This document shows positions 10,501 through 18,363 of a stretch of 64,000 nucleotides of DNA, in pieces; positions within the stretch are counted from its first letter, which is position 1; each line of letters begins with the position of its first letter. The translations under genes were made by a program, and so were the position numbers. Location of the stretch: the NCBI GenBank assembly GCA_963727045.1, contig CAVSES010000001.1, positions 1,116,001 through 1,180,000 of the forward strand. Direction: 5' to 3'. The notes below the pieces were generated by a model, which saw only the letters and a list, made by a program, of their open reading frames with translations, did not search any database and was not told the DNA's origin. This DNA comes from Bog-1198 sp963727045. GTDB lineage: Bacteria; Pseudomonadota; Gammaproteobacteria; Steroidobacterales; Steroidobacteraceae.

Positions 10501-13500
10501 GCAGGCCGCGCACCAGCACGGCAAGCTTGTCAAACAATCGCACCGCGGTGAATTGATTGGCAAAGGCAACGGGGCCGATCGTTTGTGTGCTGGCATTGAC
10601 GGCGACGTGACCAACGCCGCCGGGTGCGGCGATATTGGCTGAGCTGATGCCACTTCCGGGGGCGCCGGGGTTCAGTGGCAGCAAAGTAATGGTGGCGTTG
10701 GCCACGGTGCAGGGGCTCAAGAAGGCCTGCGGACCCACGACCGCCGCTGAATTGTTGATTGCCTGCGCGAAGTCCATCGCCGTTTGGTTGACGCTGCTGA
10801 CATCGGCGGCCGCGAGTGGGTAGTTGACGACGACAGCCGGCGCGATACCGTTAGTGAGTGTGGCTTGCAGGGAATCGCCGGCAGCAGGCGAGCCTGAAAT
10901 CGTAATGGTGGCCGTGGCGTTGAGCAGCGCGGGGTCCATGAGCGCGGCAAGCAGCGGCTGCGCGGTACCGGGCAGATTCCAGTTCTGCAATATGAGCGCG
11001 GCAACATCGTTGGCGAGCGGCGTGGTGCCGGTGCCGTGGGCGTTCGCGGCGACGGCCGCGATGACGACGCCGTTCAGATCGCCTGCGGTGGGAGTGACGG
11101 TAGCGCCGGCGGCGGCCGCAGCCGCGGTCGTGCCGAGTTGAGCTCGGGCAACCGTCCAAGTCTTGCCGTTGGGGTCGCCGACGGCAGTGACCAGCAGTAT
11201 TTCTGCGCCGATGTAGACGTAAAAGTTGGGCGCAGGAAAGTTAGCGGCACTGGCCACCGTGAGGGTCAAATCGCCGGCGGCGATGGCTGCGGACAGAGTG
11301 GTGCTGGCGGACAATAGGGTTAGCACGGACAGCTGCACGGCGCTCAAGGTCGCGGCGATGTTGGCCGGTGTCATTTGCGAACTGGTGGTCCAGCCGCCGG
11401 TGATGGATGAGGGTGGACTGAGCAAATAGTTGATGGCATCGAGCGTGAGACCCGATTGCAGCTGGATGGCACTGACTTGGGGCAGAAAATTAAGCGTCGC
11501 TGCAGGCGAGCTCGTAGGACCTAACAGGGTGGCAAGCGCCGCGGCCGGACTGGCGCCGTTGGCAGCGCCGGTGACGACCGCGGCGGCGGCTGCGGCGGCC
11601 GCGACGCTGCCAAGTTGCCCACGAACGACGCTCCAAGTCGCATTGCCCGCGCCGCTCATTCCCGTCACCAATAGAATTTCGGCACCGATTTGGACGTAAA
11701 AAGTCGGCGGTCCAAAGGGCGCGGCGGCAATCACGGAAATGGTGGTTTGCGAGACCGTGATGGCCGCCGCGAGGGCCGTCGCGGGTGCGACCGCTGGGGG
11801 ACTAAGCAGTTTGGCGATGCTGAGCAAGTCACCCACTTTGAGTTTGCCCGCGGTGGCGAGCGCATTCTGCCGGTAGATGAAACTTAAGTTGGCGAGTGTC
11901 AAGGTGTTGTCAGTGAGGGAAAGCAATGCATTCAAGTCGGCGGCCGAGATGCCCAATGCGGGCTGCAGCGCTTTGACGTGATTGCTCAATACAGGATCCC
12001 CGATGGCGCCACCCGCAGGCAGTGCCACAAGATCAGGGTCGGGCGCGATCCAGGTGGTGGTTGGATTTAAAAATATTTGTGCGTACAGCGAGACCGTGGT
12101 GCCGCCATCGGGGTCGCGGTGCGTCGCCGTGTCGATATCTTGGTACCAGCTCAAGGTTTGATCGACGGAGAGCTTGACGGCGTTTTGCAATTGCCAAAAG
12201 GCCTGCAAGTTGATCAGGGCGGCCGCATCGAGCGTACCGTTGCCAACGCTCGGGGCTTCGAGCAGCAGATCGAGTTCCCAAAGTTTATAGCCGCTTGCCG
12301 GCCACAGACGCAAAAAGCGATTGGCACGATCCAAGAAAGCGGCGTCGAGCGGCACGACTACTGCGGCGCCTGCGTTTGCTGGGGCGGCAACGGTGGCGGA
12401 TTGGGCTCGCACGACGGTCCACGCGGTGGCGTTGGTCCCGGCGAGGGCGGTGACTTGCAAAAGTTCAGCGCCGATGGCGACGATAAAGGGGGGCGCGGGA
12501 AAATCGCGACCATCTGCCACGGTGATCGCTAGATCCGCCGCGCCGATGGCGGCGGCGAGGGTGGTGCTGGGCGTGATGCTTTGAGTACTGGTGTCGCACA
12601 GATCGTTAAGCCCAAACAGCTCGATATCGAGAGCTCCGACGACATATTCACAATCCAGCAGTTCGAGCAGCGACTCGTACGTAATCGCGCCGGCTTGCAT
12701 AAAGGCCGGAACCGTGGCGAGGGCGGTGGTGGAATTCGTGGTATTCCACGCGACATCGATGCCGCCGGGATTGGCGGTGGCGATGAAATTTTGCGCGACA
12801 ACGTTGAGATGCAAGCGCTCGGCAGCCACGGCTAGCTGCTGCGCTGGAGTGGCACCGACCAAGGGCAGGAGCGCCTGGCGCAGCTGCCACAGCGGCAGAT
12901 TCCATTGGCCAAGATAGGTGCGCAGTTCGTCGAGGCCGGCGCTGTAGGGCAGGGACTGCGGATACTCGGCACCAAAGAGAGTCACGAAGGCGTCTTGATT
13001 GAAATACACCGGAGCGGCGCTCAGCTGCGCGGCCGTGGCGCTGTCAGGAGTTTGCTTCCAGGGCGGATTGGCCGTTGTGGTGAGCAGGACGGTGGCGCCC
13101 ACCGCGGCCGCAGCGGCGGCCGTACCTTGAGATCCACGGGTGATGGTCCACGTCGCATTCCCCACACCGGCTTCGGCCGTGACAGTGATAACTTCGGTGC
13201 CGATGAGCACACTGAAAGGCACGCCAGGAAATTGGCTCGCATCCACCACGGTGAGAGCGAGATCCCCGGCGGCGATCGCGGCGACGAGCGTGGTTGCAGT
13301 CGGTGGGCTCACGACATCGGCCAGAAGCTCGATAACAAGATCGATGAAGGGCAGCTCAGTGTCGGAGTTGGGGCAGTTAAGCAGCAGGTGACGGATGTCC
13401 GGGCGACGTCGGTCGAGCACATCGAGCGCAGTTCCGCCGCCTTGTGGATGATTGCGAAGCCACATCAATAAGTCACAAAGATAGGCGGCGGGACTCAAGA

Positions 13501-15238
13501 CCGAGGCGCAATCGCTGGTGGCACAGTAATCTTGCGACCCGAACAATGTCGATAAAGAAGGATCGGCCTGCAGTGCTGTTTGCATGGGCCCGTCGAGATC
13601 GCGTGGATCTCCCAAGGCCTTCGGCCAAAGGTTCAGTGAGCCGCGGTTGTACTGCATGAAAGTCGAAACCACCGCAGCGTAGCGGTGCGCGGCGGAGGCA
13701 TACACCTGGTTCGTAACATGCGGATTTAAGCCGGCGGCTTGCGCTTGAGTGAAAAACTGCTGTCGGCCTAGAGCGGCAATTTGTGTCGCCGAGGTCAGTC
13801 CTCGGCGAATCAGCATTTGCGCCGTGTCGGCATCCGGGGCGATGCGCAGGGTGCGCTGAAAGCTACGCGCATTGGCGACGACGGTGTTGCGGTCGGCGAC
13901 GTTGATGCCCGGGTAGGCCGCATCGCCTTTGGCGGCGAGGTACACCGGGATGTTGTCCTTCAGCAGATTGAGATCCGCATTGTTCTTGAAAAATTGCATC
14001 AGTGGTGCTTGCTGCGCGGCTGGAACCAAGGCCGCCGTGGCAATGCGACTGGTAAGTGCTGCGGTCGGATAGGCGCGGATGATGCGGGTGTAGATGACCT
14101 CGGCAAAGACTTGCACGGGATCATCGGTGCCAGCGGGATCGATGCCGGCCGGCGCGCCGCTGGCGGTGACCAAGCGCAGCCAGTCAGCCCGGCTCAGGCG
14201 CGCAAGATCGGACAGTGATTGATAGGTACCCGCTGCGAAGCCTTGGACCAACTGCTGAAGCAGCGGCGGATAGTTTTTGACGAAGGCGCCGATGGAGAGC
14301 GTGCGTTGAATGAGGGAAGCTTCGGCCACGGTCAGACCGCTCTTGCCCGCGTTCAATGTGCGCCAGAAATTGCGCATGGATTGGCTGTTACTGGTCAGTA
14401 ACTGAGCGAACACTTGCTGTTTGGCCATTGGGATGGCGACGGCAGTGAGGAGCTGCGATAAATTCGCATTGCCTACAAGGTAGGGCTGATTCAAGAGATC
14501 GGCGCTGCGCAAGGCTTGCAGATCCGCGACCAGCGCCTTGAGCGACTTGGTGAATTGCGGTCCGATGTAGTCGAGCGCGATGGCGGCGGTGAGCGCCTGG
14601 GTCTGCACCGGCGCTGAGAGCGCAAAAATCATCGAGGCAACATTCTGTACCAGAGCATCGATGAGGGTGAAGTCGTGACTGGCATCCAGCAGCGGTCTCG
14701 GTAGCGTGGCCGGAATCTGCTGACGGAGGAACGCATAGAAAACTGGCGCTGGGATTTTGAATGCGGTTTGCAGGCGCGCCGACAATACGACGCGCATTAA
14801 GGACTCGGCGCTTTTGTTGAGCTCGCGGGCCAGAAAGGAAAGGTCGTGATGTTCGTCGCTCTCAACCAGGCTTTCGAGAGTGAGACCGTTGATCAACGGC
14901 TCGATGCTTCGCACCAGCTTGGCCCACTCAGATTGATCGAGCGACTCGAAGGCGAGATTGATCTCGAGCGTATCGGCGGCGGCGGTCAGGGGAGAGAAGA
15001 GTGGCTTATCCAGGTGCTCGGAAAGCGCTTCAACCGTGAGCAGCACCGGCTGAGGTGCATCAGCTGGTATCTCATAGTTGATTTGGTAACGGCCGCCATT
15101 AGAAGTCTCGCCCGCCGCGAGTTCGCGTCGTTCTCGGATTTGTTGCCACCAGATGACAACGCGTGCCTCTGCGAGTGGGACGCCTCGCTCGCCGGTGACA
15201 CTGCCGCTGATTTCAAAAGAGTGCTTATCTCGTTCCAT
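4544..15238 (-). CDS. Giant TcA-type toxin complex subunit with seven inserted repeat modules
   Basis: A 3564-residue relative of TcA, the pentameric membrane-binding and translocation subunit of Tc toxins. I chose the ATG at 15238 because a GGAG lies 7 bases upstream. A reading from 15340 adds 34 residues that look non-coding. In order: a carboxypeptidase-regulatory-like beta domain (about 5-90); a VRP1/SpvA-like segment with QDYCATSDCASVLSPAAYL (about 565-600); a neuraminidase-like region (about 2017-2077); the TcA hallmark FNPTRQGNEPAPQRFW (about 2570); long Gln-rich helices suited to the channel; and the C-terminal TcB-contact region with LSGETLNHDLRRMQASYL (about 3110). There is no signal peptide, as usual for Tc proteins. 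Classical TcA proteins are about 2500 residues. Much of the excess is seven copies of a ~75-residue repeat plus another insertion near 1440-1557. No TcB or TcC gene is in the window. Confidence 0.9.
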   Translation of the reverse strand: MERDKHSFEISGSVTGERGVPLAEARVVIWWQQIRERRELAAGETSNGGRYQINYEIPADAPQPVLLTVEALSEHLDKPLFSPLTAAADTLEINLAFESLDQSEWAKLVRSIEPLINGLTLESLVESDEHHDLSFLARELNKSAESLMRVVLSARLQTAFKIPAPVFYAFLRQQIPATLPRPLLDASHDFTLIDALVQNVASMIFALSAPVQTQALTAAIALDYIGPQFTKSLKALVADLQALRSADLLNQPYLVGNANLSQLLTAVAIPMAKQQVFAQLLTSNSQSMRNFWRTLNAGKSGLTVAEASLIQRTLSIGAFVKNYPPLLQQLVQGFAAGTYQSLSDLARLSRADWLRLVTASGAPAGIDPAGTDDPVQVFAEVIYTRIIRAYPTAALTSRIATAALVPAAQQAPLMQFFKNNADLNLLKDNIPVYLAAKGDAAYPGINVADRNTVVANARSFQRTLRIAPDADTAQMLIRRGLTSATQIAALGRQQFFTQAQAAGLNPHVTNQVYASAAHRYAAVVSTFMQYNRGSLNLWPKALGDPRDLDGPMQTALQADPSLSTLFGSQDYCATSDCASVLSPAAYLCDLLMWLRNHPQGGGTALDVLDRRRPDIRHLLLNCPNSDTELPFIDLVIELLADVVSPPTATTLVAAIAAGDLALTVVDASQFPGVPFSVLIGTEVITVTAEAGVGNATWTITRGSQGTAAAAAAVGATVLLTTTANPPWKQTPDSATAAQLSAAPVYFNQDAFVTLFGAEYPQSLPYSAGLDELRTYLGQWNLPLWQLRQALLPLVGATPAQQLAVAAERLHLNVVAQNFIATANPGGIDVAWNTTNSTTALATVPAFMQAGAITYESLLELLDCEYVVGALDIELFGLNDLCDTSTQSITPSTTLAAAIGAADLAITVADGRDFPAPPFIVAIGAELLQVTALAGTNATAWTVVRAQSATVAAPANAGAAVVVPLDAAFLDRANRFLRLWPASGYKLWELDLLLEAPSVGNGTLDAAALINLQAFWQLQNAVKLSVDQTLSWYQDIDTATHRDPDGGTTVSLYAQIFLNPTTTWIAPDPDLVALPAGGAIGDPVLSNHVKALQPALGISAADLNALLSLTDNTLTLANLSFIYRQNALATAGKLKVGDLLSIAKLLSPPAVAPATALAAAITVSQTTISVIAAAPFGPPTFYVQIGAEILLVTGMSGAGNATWSVVRGQLGSVAAAAAAAAVVTGAANGASPAAALATLLGPTSSPAATLNFLPQVSAIQLQSGLTLDAINYLLSPPSSITGGWTTSSQMTPANIAATLSAVQLSVLTLLSASTTLSAAIAAGDLTLTVASAANFPAPNFYVYIGAEILLVTAVGDPNGKTWTVARAQLGTTAAAAAAGATVTPTAGDLNGVVIAAVAANAHGTGTTPLANDVAALILQNWNLPGTAQPLLAALMDPALLNATATITISGSPAAGDSLQATLTNGIAPAVVVNYPLAAADVSSVNQTAMDFAQAINNSAAVVGPQAFLSPCTVANATITLLPLNPGAPGSGISSANIAAPGGVGHVAVNASTQTIGPVAFANQFTAVRLFDKLAVLVRGLRLIATELRWLLQSGGNPAVGGLDLTQLPVTQAQPALPLGPLLTTLLAIKLARLWKAAPPAAAVASLYDLIAGVLSGGLPDAPSTQAALSSITGWPLSDIQAFAAALQLNFPASYTAPNTYNALRTLEAMSAAVDTSGPIASGTGTTLTAPLAIADVSINVASAIGFPAPNFYINIGSEILLVTAFTGADNTTWTVTRAQSGTAAQVAAVGAAVTPTYGAQIVSWAAVPADEISAQAMAASALGVLKAEQPNADAWNALAPTLMNPIRQNQSTALQNYLLGQRTAGGAPLYPDADGLATTAGLFNYFLIDTQMTACQLTSRVVQAYIAVQIFVERCFMNLEAPAIIVNLNTDDTWKQWEWMSRYRVWEANREVFLYPENWLIESQRPSRTEIFQKFEQDVRQGESTADYLETTVLSYIDRLDAVAHLTVTGTTEDPATGTIYVVARSVADPPVFYSRTYTNSAWSGWTQIPLDIKAGQVVPALYRGRLCLFWLTITVKNESNSTLTAPQASSSPPPAGANRYVVISVFFSMFRNNSWSPAQAAKGALFDKPMFSNDFSLLGTYNWWQGLTTTENNPKAFEALYSIKIQSQPPVSGYGTNMLVDVFRYGDYTVTFSGPSSASLDLHSLAVHIGRATFDGRFSDLELSDTAQFFVPAGVANLFDYAQANYGPDAQPLLPLTAPDPDLGGNAGLLPQSGAWVSQPATSGGPISVPLNLSLASSLEQNTGPLLNSAQIPFRVLGPDTDLLFNSASYFFFQDNRRCYFVNTQKDYWTGSAWSPTVPSYPSTVPYEVSYDFRVFYHPFTRLFWNQLGAGGFDLLYDVDLQQAPDAVDPGHGEVFSFSTNYQPSALVDWDHSDVQTYLAADMTAAQGGIIVTNNIWVPIPTLSIYDFYIRIGSEILKVVSVGGYNNTSWGVRRAQMGTVAAAAPAGTAVTPTHATQDRQFLDFSTSAPNAVYNWELFYHVPLFIAQLLSKNQQFEDAQNWYHYIFNPTRQGNEPAPQRFWITKPLHDLNSSQILAQRINNLLNAVNQGDATADAEIEAWRSNPFNPFLLADQRPIAYMKSTVMSYLDNLIAWGDNLFATQSREALSEATLIYVIASEVLGPTPNAVTPPQHADESFDELEPILDDFANAMVSIENLIGSSGSGSSSSSGSGGVIPAAPTFYFKIPSNPTLLNYWSTVADRLFKLRHCEDLAGAPLALQLFDAPIDPGLLIAAQSAGVDLSSVLSNLAAALPNYRFTALYTQALDFVNALRAYGSSLQAALEKVDAGALTLLQQTTQQQLLTDGNQILDWQVQQASNAIDSATQTLALAQKKFDFNNGQAFANPYEVTGLTLSAVSQIIKTIVGTTWVIAAIAEVVPNFTFGVAGFGGSPVLTANDGGTKAAQAAHLSGKGIAMGISEFLATAASVCNTIGSWEHRADNWKEAAAEAAIQITQANTQINSAQLALQIAQLNQQLHQEQIDNIQKQIDFLTSKFTNDSLYDWMVSSLSATYFQSYQLGYAMCKQVERCYQFELGISNSSFIQFGYWDSLHKGLLSGETLNHDLRRMQASYLKQNARRFEISRYVSLIALSPTAFQQLLTTGGCDFTLPESLFDNDYPGHYNRRLTRVSVTVIYPNPGKFDNVKASLTLTANQVRISSDTTAGYAENPPGSDARFTYNYAAVPQKIVLGNAQDDPGLFITAIASNIADQRYLPFENAGAISSWHLDMPAATNEIDLSTVGDIMLHLYYTALDGGEPFAQAVQANNVATQPNTGLKLFSAQNDFSAGAPSAANPYPVSPWSAFLSKPLSTSTTLAWPINAAQTSIIVASNSGFPATPFLVQIGDEILNVTATAGTGNTTWTVARAQQGTVAAAATTAAVTLLPTAAPNQILSLSMSASKFPAWTRGKTITVTSVTVLVVSWQLTTAPPPGPFNLVPQAPFPNATIDMLPVPGVTQPNICSSGPINPPANTPLGTWSFEIQLQGAANFNSLSKNAISDVLLLVSYSAA
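4915..5145 (-). repeat. TcA internal module, copy 7
   Basis: About residues 3365-3442, in the extreme C-terminal part and far from the others. It reads TTLAWPINAAQTSIIV, FPATPFLVQIGDEILNVT, TWTVARAQQGT and an Ala-rich end. Confidence 0.85.
7690..7932 (-). repeat. TcA internal module, copy 6
   Basis: About residues 2436-2517, just before the FNPTRQGNEPAPQRFW hallmark. It is slightly longer in its first half (VPIPTLSIYDFYIRIGSEIL) and then follows the outline: SWGVRRAQMGT, Ala-rich, AVTPTHA. Confidence 0.85.
9850..10075 (-). repeat. TcA internal module, copy 5
   Basis: About residues 1722-1797. It reads TTLTAPLAIADVSINV, FPAPNFYINIGSEILLVT, TWTVTRAQSGT and an AAVTPTYG end. Confidence 0.88.
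11085..11310 (-). repeat. TcA internal module, copy 4
   Basis: About residues 1310-1385, about 85 residues after copy 3 and the closest pair in the set. It reads TTLSAAIAAGDLTLTV, FPAPNFYVYIGAEILLVT, TWTVARAQLGT and an Ala-rich end with TVTPT. It is closest to the consensus. Confidence 0.88.
11565..11785 (-). repeat. TcA internal module, copy 3
   Basis: About residues 1152-1225. It reads TALAAAITVSQTTISV, FYVQIGAEILLVT, TWSVVRGQLGS, then an Ala-rich end. Confidence 0.85.
12345..12575 (-). repeat. TcA internal module, copy 2
   Basis: About residues 888-965. The outline is TTLAAAIGAADLAITV, FPAPPFIVAIGAELLQVT, WTVVRAQ and an Ala-rich end. It lies about 240 residues downstream of copy 1. Confidence 0.85.
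13070..13300 (-). repeat. TcA internal module, copy 1
   Basis: First of seven repeats, about residues 647-724, directly after the VRP1-like segment. It has the shared outline: TTLVAAIAAGDLALTV, FP..PF, IGTEVITVT, then TWTITRGSQGT and an Ala-rich end. It keeps RG where most other copies have RAQ. Confidence 0.85.
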
Positions 15239-15652
15239 GACAAGCTCCGCAAATGGATTCAAAGAAAGACGCGGGCTGCTCCGGGGTGACAGTGGGCCGC
15301 GCTTGGGCAAACAACAGGTATTGTTGCGGCGCAAGATCAACCGATCTCAAAGAAGAGGAGGTCGAAGTGCGTCGTTCCATGTTTGCACTAGATAAGTCGC
15401 TGGGGGACTCCGCGACCTTAAACCAAAAACGTGAACGATGCGAGATGAATCGTCGGACGTCAATGCGCCTGTCATTTGTTGGCGTCTAATTGGGCGAGAG
15501 GTGCCAAGACGTGCAGGTGATCCCCCCTAACGCTGAAGCTCTCGGCGTCTCGGGGCAGGCGACCCCACAATAAATCCACTATGATTGAATGTGGGCGGTG
15601 AACTTTCCCACGCAACCGGCCTTAAGAGCGGTGCTGAGATAAGGAATCAAGG
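15239..15652. other. Intergenic region between divergent genes
   Basis: This gap separates the minus-strand TcA gene from the plus-strand gene at 15653, so it should hold both promoters. A GGAG sits at the TcA end and AAGGAA lies 9 bases before the ATG at 15653. A TATGAT at about 15580 resembles a -10 element for the plus-strand gene, but I see no good -35 element. No gene is supported here. Confidence 0.5.
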
Positions 15653-16723
15653 ATGACAGAGGCAACCCGCGAGATCTCGAGCCCATCCGAAAAGCCAATG
15701 GTTACCGTCACGGTAACTCCCGGTGTTGCTGGCCAGAATCCATCGCACGACGTCGCTGGTGTGCCCTTTGAGGTAGTGCAGGCGGTTCTTTGGCCGCTAG
15801 TCATTCTGTTGATCGCACTGATCTATCGCCGCTCCATTGGCGCAGTCCTTGCGAAACTGCTGGGTAACCTGAAATCATTCTCCATCGCCGGGGTATCGGT
15901 GGAATTGGCGGCGAGTCCGACCCTTCCCGCGTTCTCGAACAGCGGCCTGATCGACATACGGCACAGCGGCACGGAGTTCGATGTCAGCGACAGCACGCTA
16001 GCCGCCTTTTTTACCCAAATTCGATCGCAATCGCCGCTGGAATTCATTGTCGTCAATCTGGGTACTGGCGGCGAATGGTTAAGCTCGCGACTGTTTATTT
16101 TGGTCGTCATTTTGATGCGCATGCGAGGCGTGCGCGACGTCGTCTTTGTGGACCAAGACGGTAAGAGAGCCGGACACTTCGTTGGTGTGTGCTCCTGTGA
16201 GGCGATCCGCTGGCGCCTCGCCCAAGCGTTTCCACGTTACGAAGCCGCTCTCGCTGCCGGTGAGCAACGTGCCTGGTATGGGACAGATCCCCCGAGTGGG
16301 CCGATTAGGAACGGCAACTTCATTGCTGACGATAACGGCGCTTTTGGCATCCCCGATCAGGCCGCCGAACTCCTGAAGGGCTTTCTGGCTGCCGTGCAAA
16401 ATCCGGTCCTACCGCCGCCGGTGTATCCCATCGAGCCCTGGGCGGAGTTGACCCGCACTCCTCCGTTGCAAGCGGGCCAATTGCCGTCGTTCTTCGAACT
16501 CGCAACCTGGATTAACACCGCAGAAGTGGAGCGTCTTTTCGAAGGGGCACTCGATGTGATTAGTTTTTCGGTCAACGAGTTCGAAATCGCGAATACGGAG
16601 ACGCGCAAGCGACTGATTGTGGAACACCAGGGCGCTTGGCTAGCGCTGACGCGTGATCAGGGACGATTTTATGCGCTGGTGAATCGCGCCAAAACATTGG
16701 AGAGTTTGGTAGTTAAAGCATAA
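15653..16723 (+). CDS. Hypothetical membrane-anchored protein
   Basis: A 356-residue protein whose family I do not recognise. One strong membrane segment (VVQAVLWPLVILLIALIY, about residues 42-59) follows a Thr/Val/Pro-rich start. The rest looks soluble and probably cytoplasmic: a mixed alpha/beta region with FIVVNLGTGGEWLSSRLFILVVILM, VVFVDQDGKRAGHFVG and CSCEAIRWRLAQAFP, then a C-terminal half with a Pro-rich linker and a helical end. The start is backed by AAGGAA upstream. It lies between the TcA operon and the IS256 remnant with no obvious partner. An anchored sensor or effector is possible but unsupported. Confidence 0.7.
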   Translation: MTEATREISSPSEKPMVTVTVTPGVAGQNPSHDVAGVPFEVVQAVLWPLVILLIALIYRRSIGAVLAKLLGNLKSFSIAGVSVELAASPTLPAFSNSGLIDIRHSGTEFDVSDSTLAAFFTQIRSQSPLEFIVVNLGTGGEWLSSRLFILVVILMRMRGVRDVVFVDQDGKRAGHFVGVCSCEAIRWRLAQAFPRYEAALAAGEQRAWYGTDPPSGPIRNGNFIADDNGAFGIPDQAAELLKGFLAAVQNPVLPPPVYPIEPWAELTRTPPLQAGQLPSFFELATWINTAEVERLFEGALDVISFSVNEFEIANTETRKRLIVEHQGAWLALTRDQGRFYALVNRAKTLESLVVKA

Positions 16724-16895
16724 GTGCTTCGCTTCAATCGGAAGCAAGAGTGAATCACGTAGTCACAACTCATTTGAGAACTACGCAATTTTGCGCATTT
16801 CGTGTGGAGAGACATAGTAGCCGTTTAGCACCTTCCACCGCAGGGATGGTGCATCGATTCTTTCGCACATTTATTGGCGGTAGCCCAGTCTGAAG

Positions 16896-18363
16896 TCAGG
16901 CTGCGACCTCCTGATGAAACGGGTTCAGTAGAGTTTCCATTGCGAGATATCGACGCTTCCCCCATCGGGTCGAGGCGATGTGCCGAAGCCTTGCAGCGAC
17001 CAGCATCAGCGCACTGTTGCCGTCCGGGAAGGCTCCGACCACTCGAGTTCGACGTCTGATCTCGCGGATGATCCGCTCGAGTGGATTGTTGGTCCTGATC
17101 TGGCGCCAGTGATTGCTCGGGAAGAGAAAATACGTCAGTGTCTTCACCATGATTGTTCACAAGCTCTGCAGCTCGCGGCAGCTTCATGGCACGCAATTTG
17201 GCGACCACCTCGGCATTCTTCGCTAGTGCCGATGTCCGGTCTTCCTGGGCGTGGATGGCTTTGAGCATGCGTGCCACTTCGGCAACCTTGCTGTTGGGTG
17301 CGTGCGAGAAAACGTTGCGGTAAAAATGGACCACGCAGCGCTGCCATCGAGCCTGCGGATACAGCTCGCCAACCGCTTCAATCAAGCCGCGGCAGGCATC
17401 TGAAATAATCAATTGCACGCCCCTTTTAAGCCGCGATCCTTAAGGTGGCGCAGGAATGTACTCCAGCCGGATAAATCTTCTTTCTCGCTGTCGACATCAG
17501 CGTTTTGTGACCAAACATTTCAACTCGCGGCTTTGGGCGCCTTTCCTCGCCTCCCATAGGCACATGATTTGTGTAAACAATTCTCGATCGCCGACAGCAA
17601 GGTTTCTTTACGGCTTATTTTTTTGCGCTGAACATGTCAGCATTTCATGTCCAAAAGCATTCATTGTCAGCAATTCATGTCCAAGTCCGCGGTCCGCTTT
17701 CTCCAGATTCCCTTTGTAAACCGATGAATTGGCGGGCACTTCTTTGACGATGCCTGGGTTTTGGACATTAACTGCTGACGGAATGGACACGAATGAGTGA
17801 TGTCGACACTCGCCTTCAGCAACCCCGAGGATTTGCCGATGTCCATCGGTGCCGACGCCGATCGCGACTAGCACCGAGATATTGCGAACCTCGCCGGCCC
17901 AGCTGCGCTTAAGAATGACACCGTCGAGATAAACGTACGGAAAATCCCCCTCGATGGCGCGGTTGCGCCAAGCCTCGATGTGCCGGTAAATCTTCTGGTT
18001 CAGGCGGCTCACGGTGCTCGAGCTCACCCTCGTGCCCCACAGCGCCTCTGTGATGTCCTCGACTCGACGCACTGACACTCCTGCCAAATACATCTCGACC
18101 AGTGACTCTTCGACCGACGCCTCGCGGCGCCGGTATCTCTCGATAATCGCCGTCTCAAACGGCAGCTTGCGTAACTTCGGTACCTTTAAGGTCACCGCGC
18201 CGGCCTTCGTCTCCAACTGCCGTTCATAATGCCCGGCCCGCGTATCGACCCTATCCGCGCTGCGCTCGTACCGGCTGGCGCCGCAGATCTGATCCGCTTC
18301 GGCGTCCAGCACGCTGTTCACGGTCTCCTCGACGCTAGTTCGATAACTGTATTTATCGGTCAT
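16896..18363 (-). pseudogene. IS256-family (mutator type) transposase, interrupted
   Basis: The N-terminal part (18363 to about 17814) carries the family features ASVEESLVEMYLAGVSVRRV and VYLDGVILK with the first catalytic Asp. It stops at GVAEGE, where a 320 bp element is inserted. Removing that element and one 5 bp target copy restores AEGEKEDLSGWSTFLRHLK in frame. A second lesion, two extra bases at about 17426, shifts the frame before LIISDACRGLIEAVGE (second Asp). A further shift at about 17150 precedes NNPLERIIREIRRRTRVVG (catalytic Glu). The C-terminal end is at 16896. The gene is inactive. I could not fix the outer ends of the original insertion sequence. Confidence 0.88.
17489..17808. 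mobile_element. 320 bp non-autonomous mini-element with 11 bp perfect terminal inverted repeats
   Basis: The left end TGTCGACATCA (17489-17499) is the exact reverse complement of the right end TGATGTCGACA (17798-17808). Both sides carry the direct repeat CTCGC (17484-17488 and 17809-17813), a 5 bp target duplication. Inside, GTCAGCATTTCATGTCCAA-like boxes occur at 17636 and 17666 and an inverted one at 17761-17779. Multiple internal end repeats, TG...CA termini and a short target duplication fit an internally deleted IS21-family derivative. It has no coding capacity. It interrupts the IS256 transposase, so it arrived after that element. Confidence 0.85.

Noticed and set aside
15239..15340. 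34 extra N-terminal residues for the TcA protein
   Set aside because: They are low-quality Arg/Pro-rich sequence, while the ATG at 15238 has a good ribosome site and starts a normal domain.
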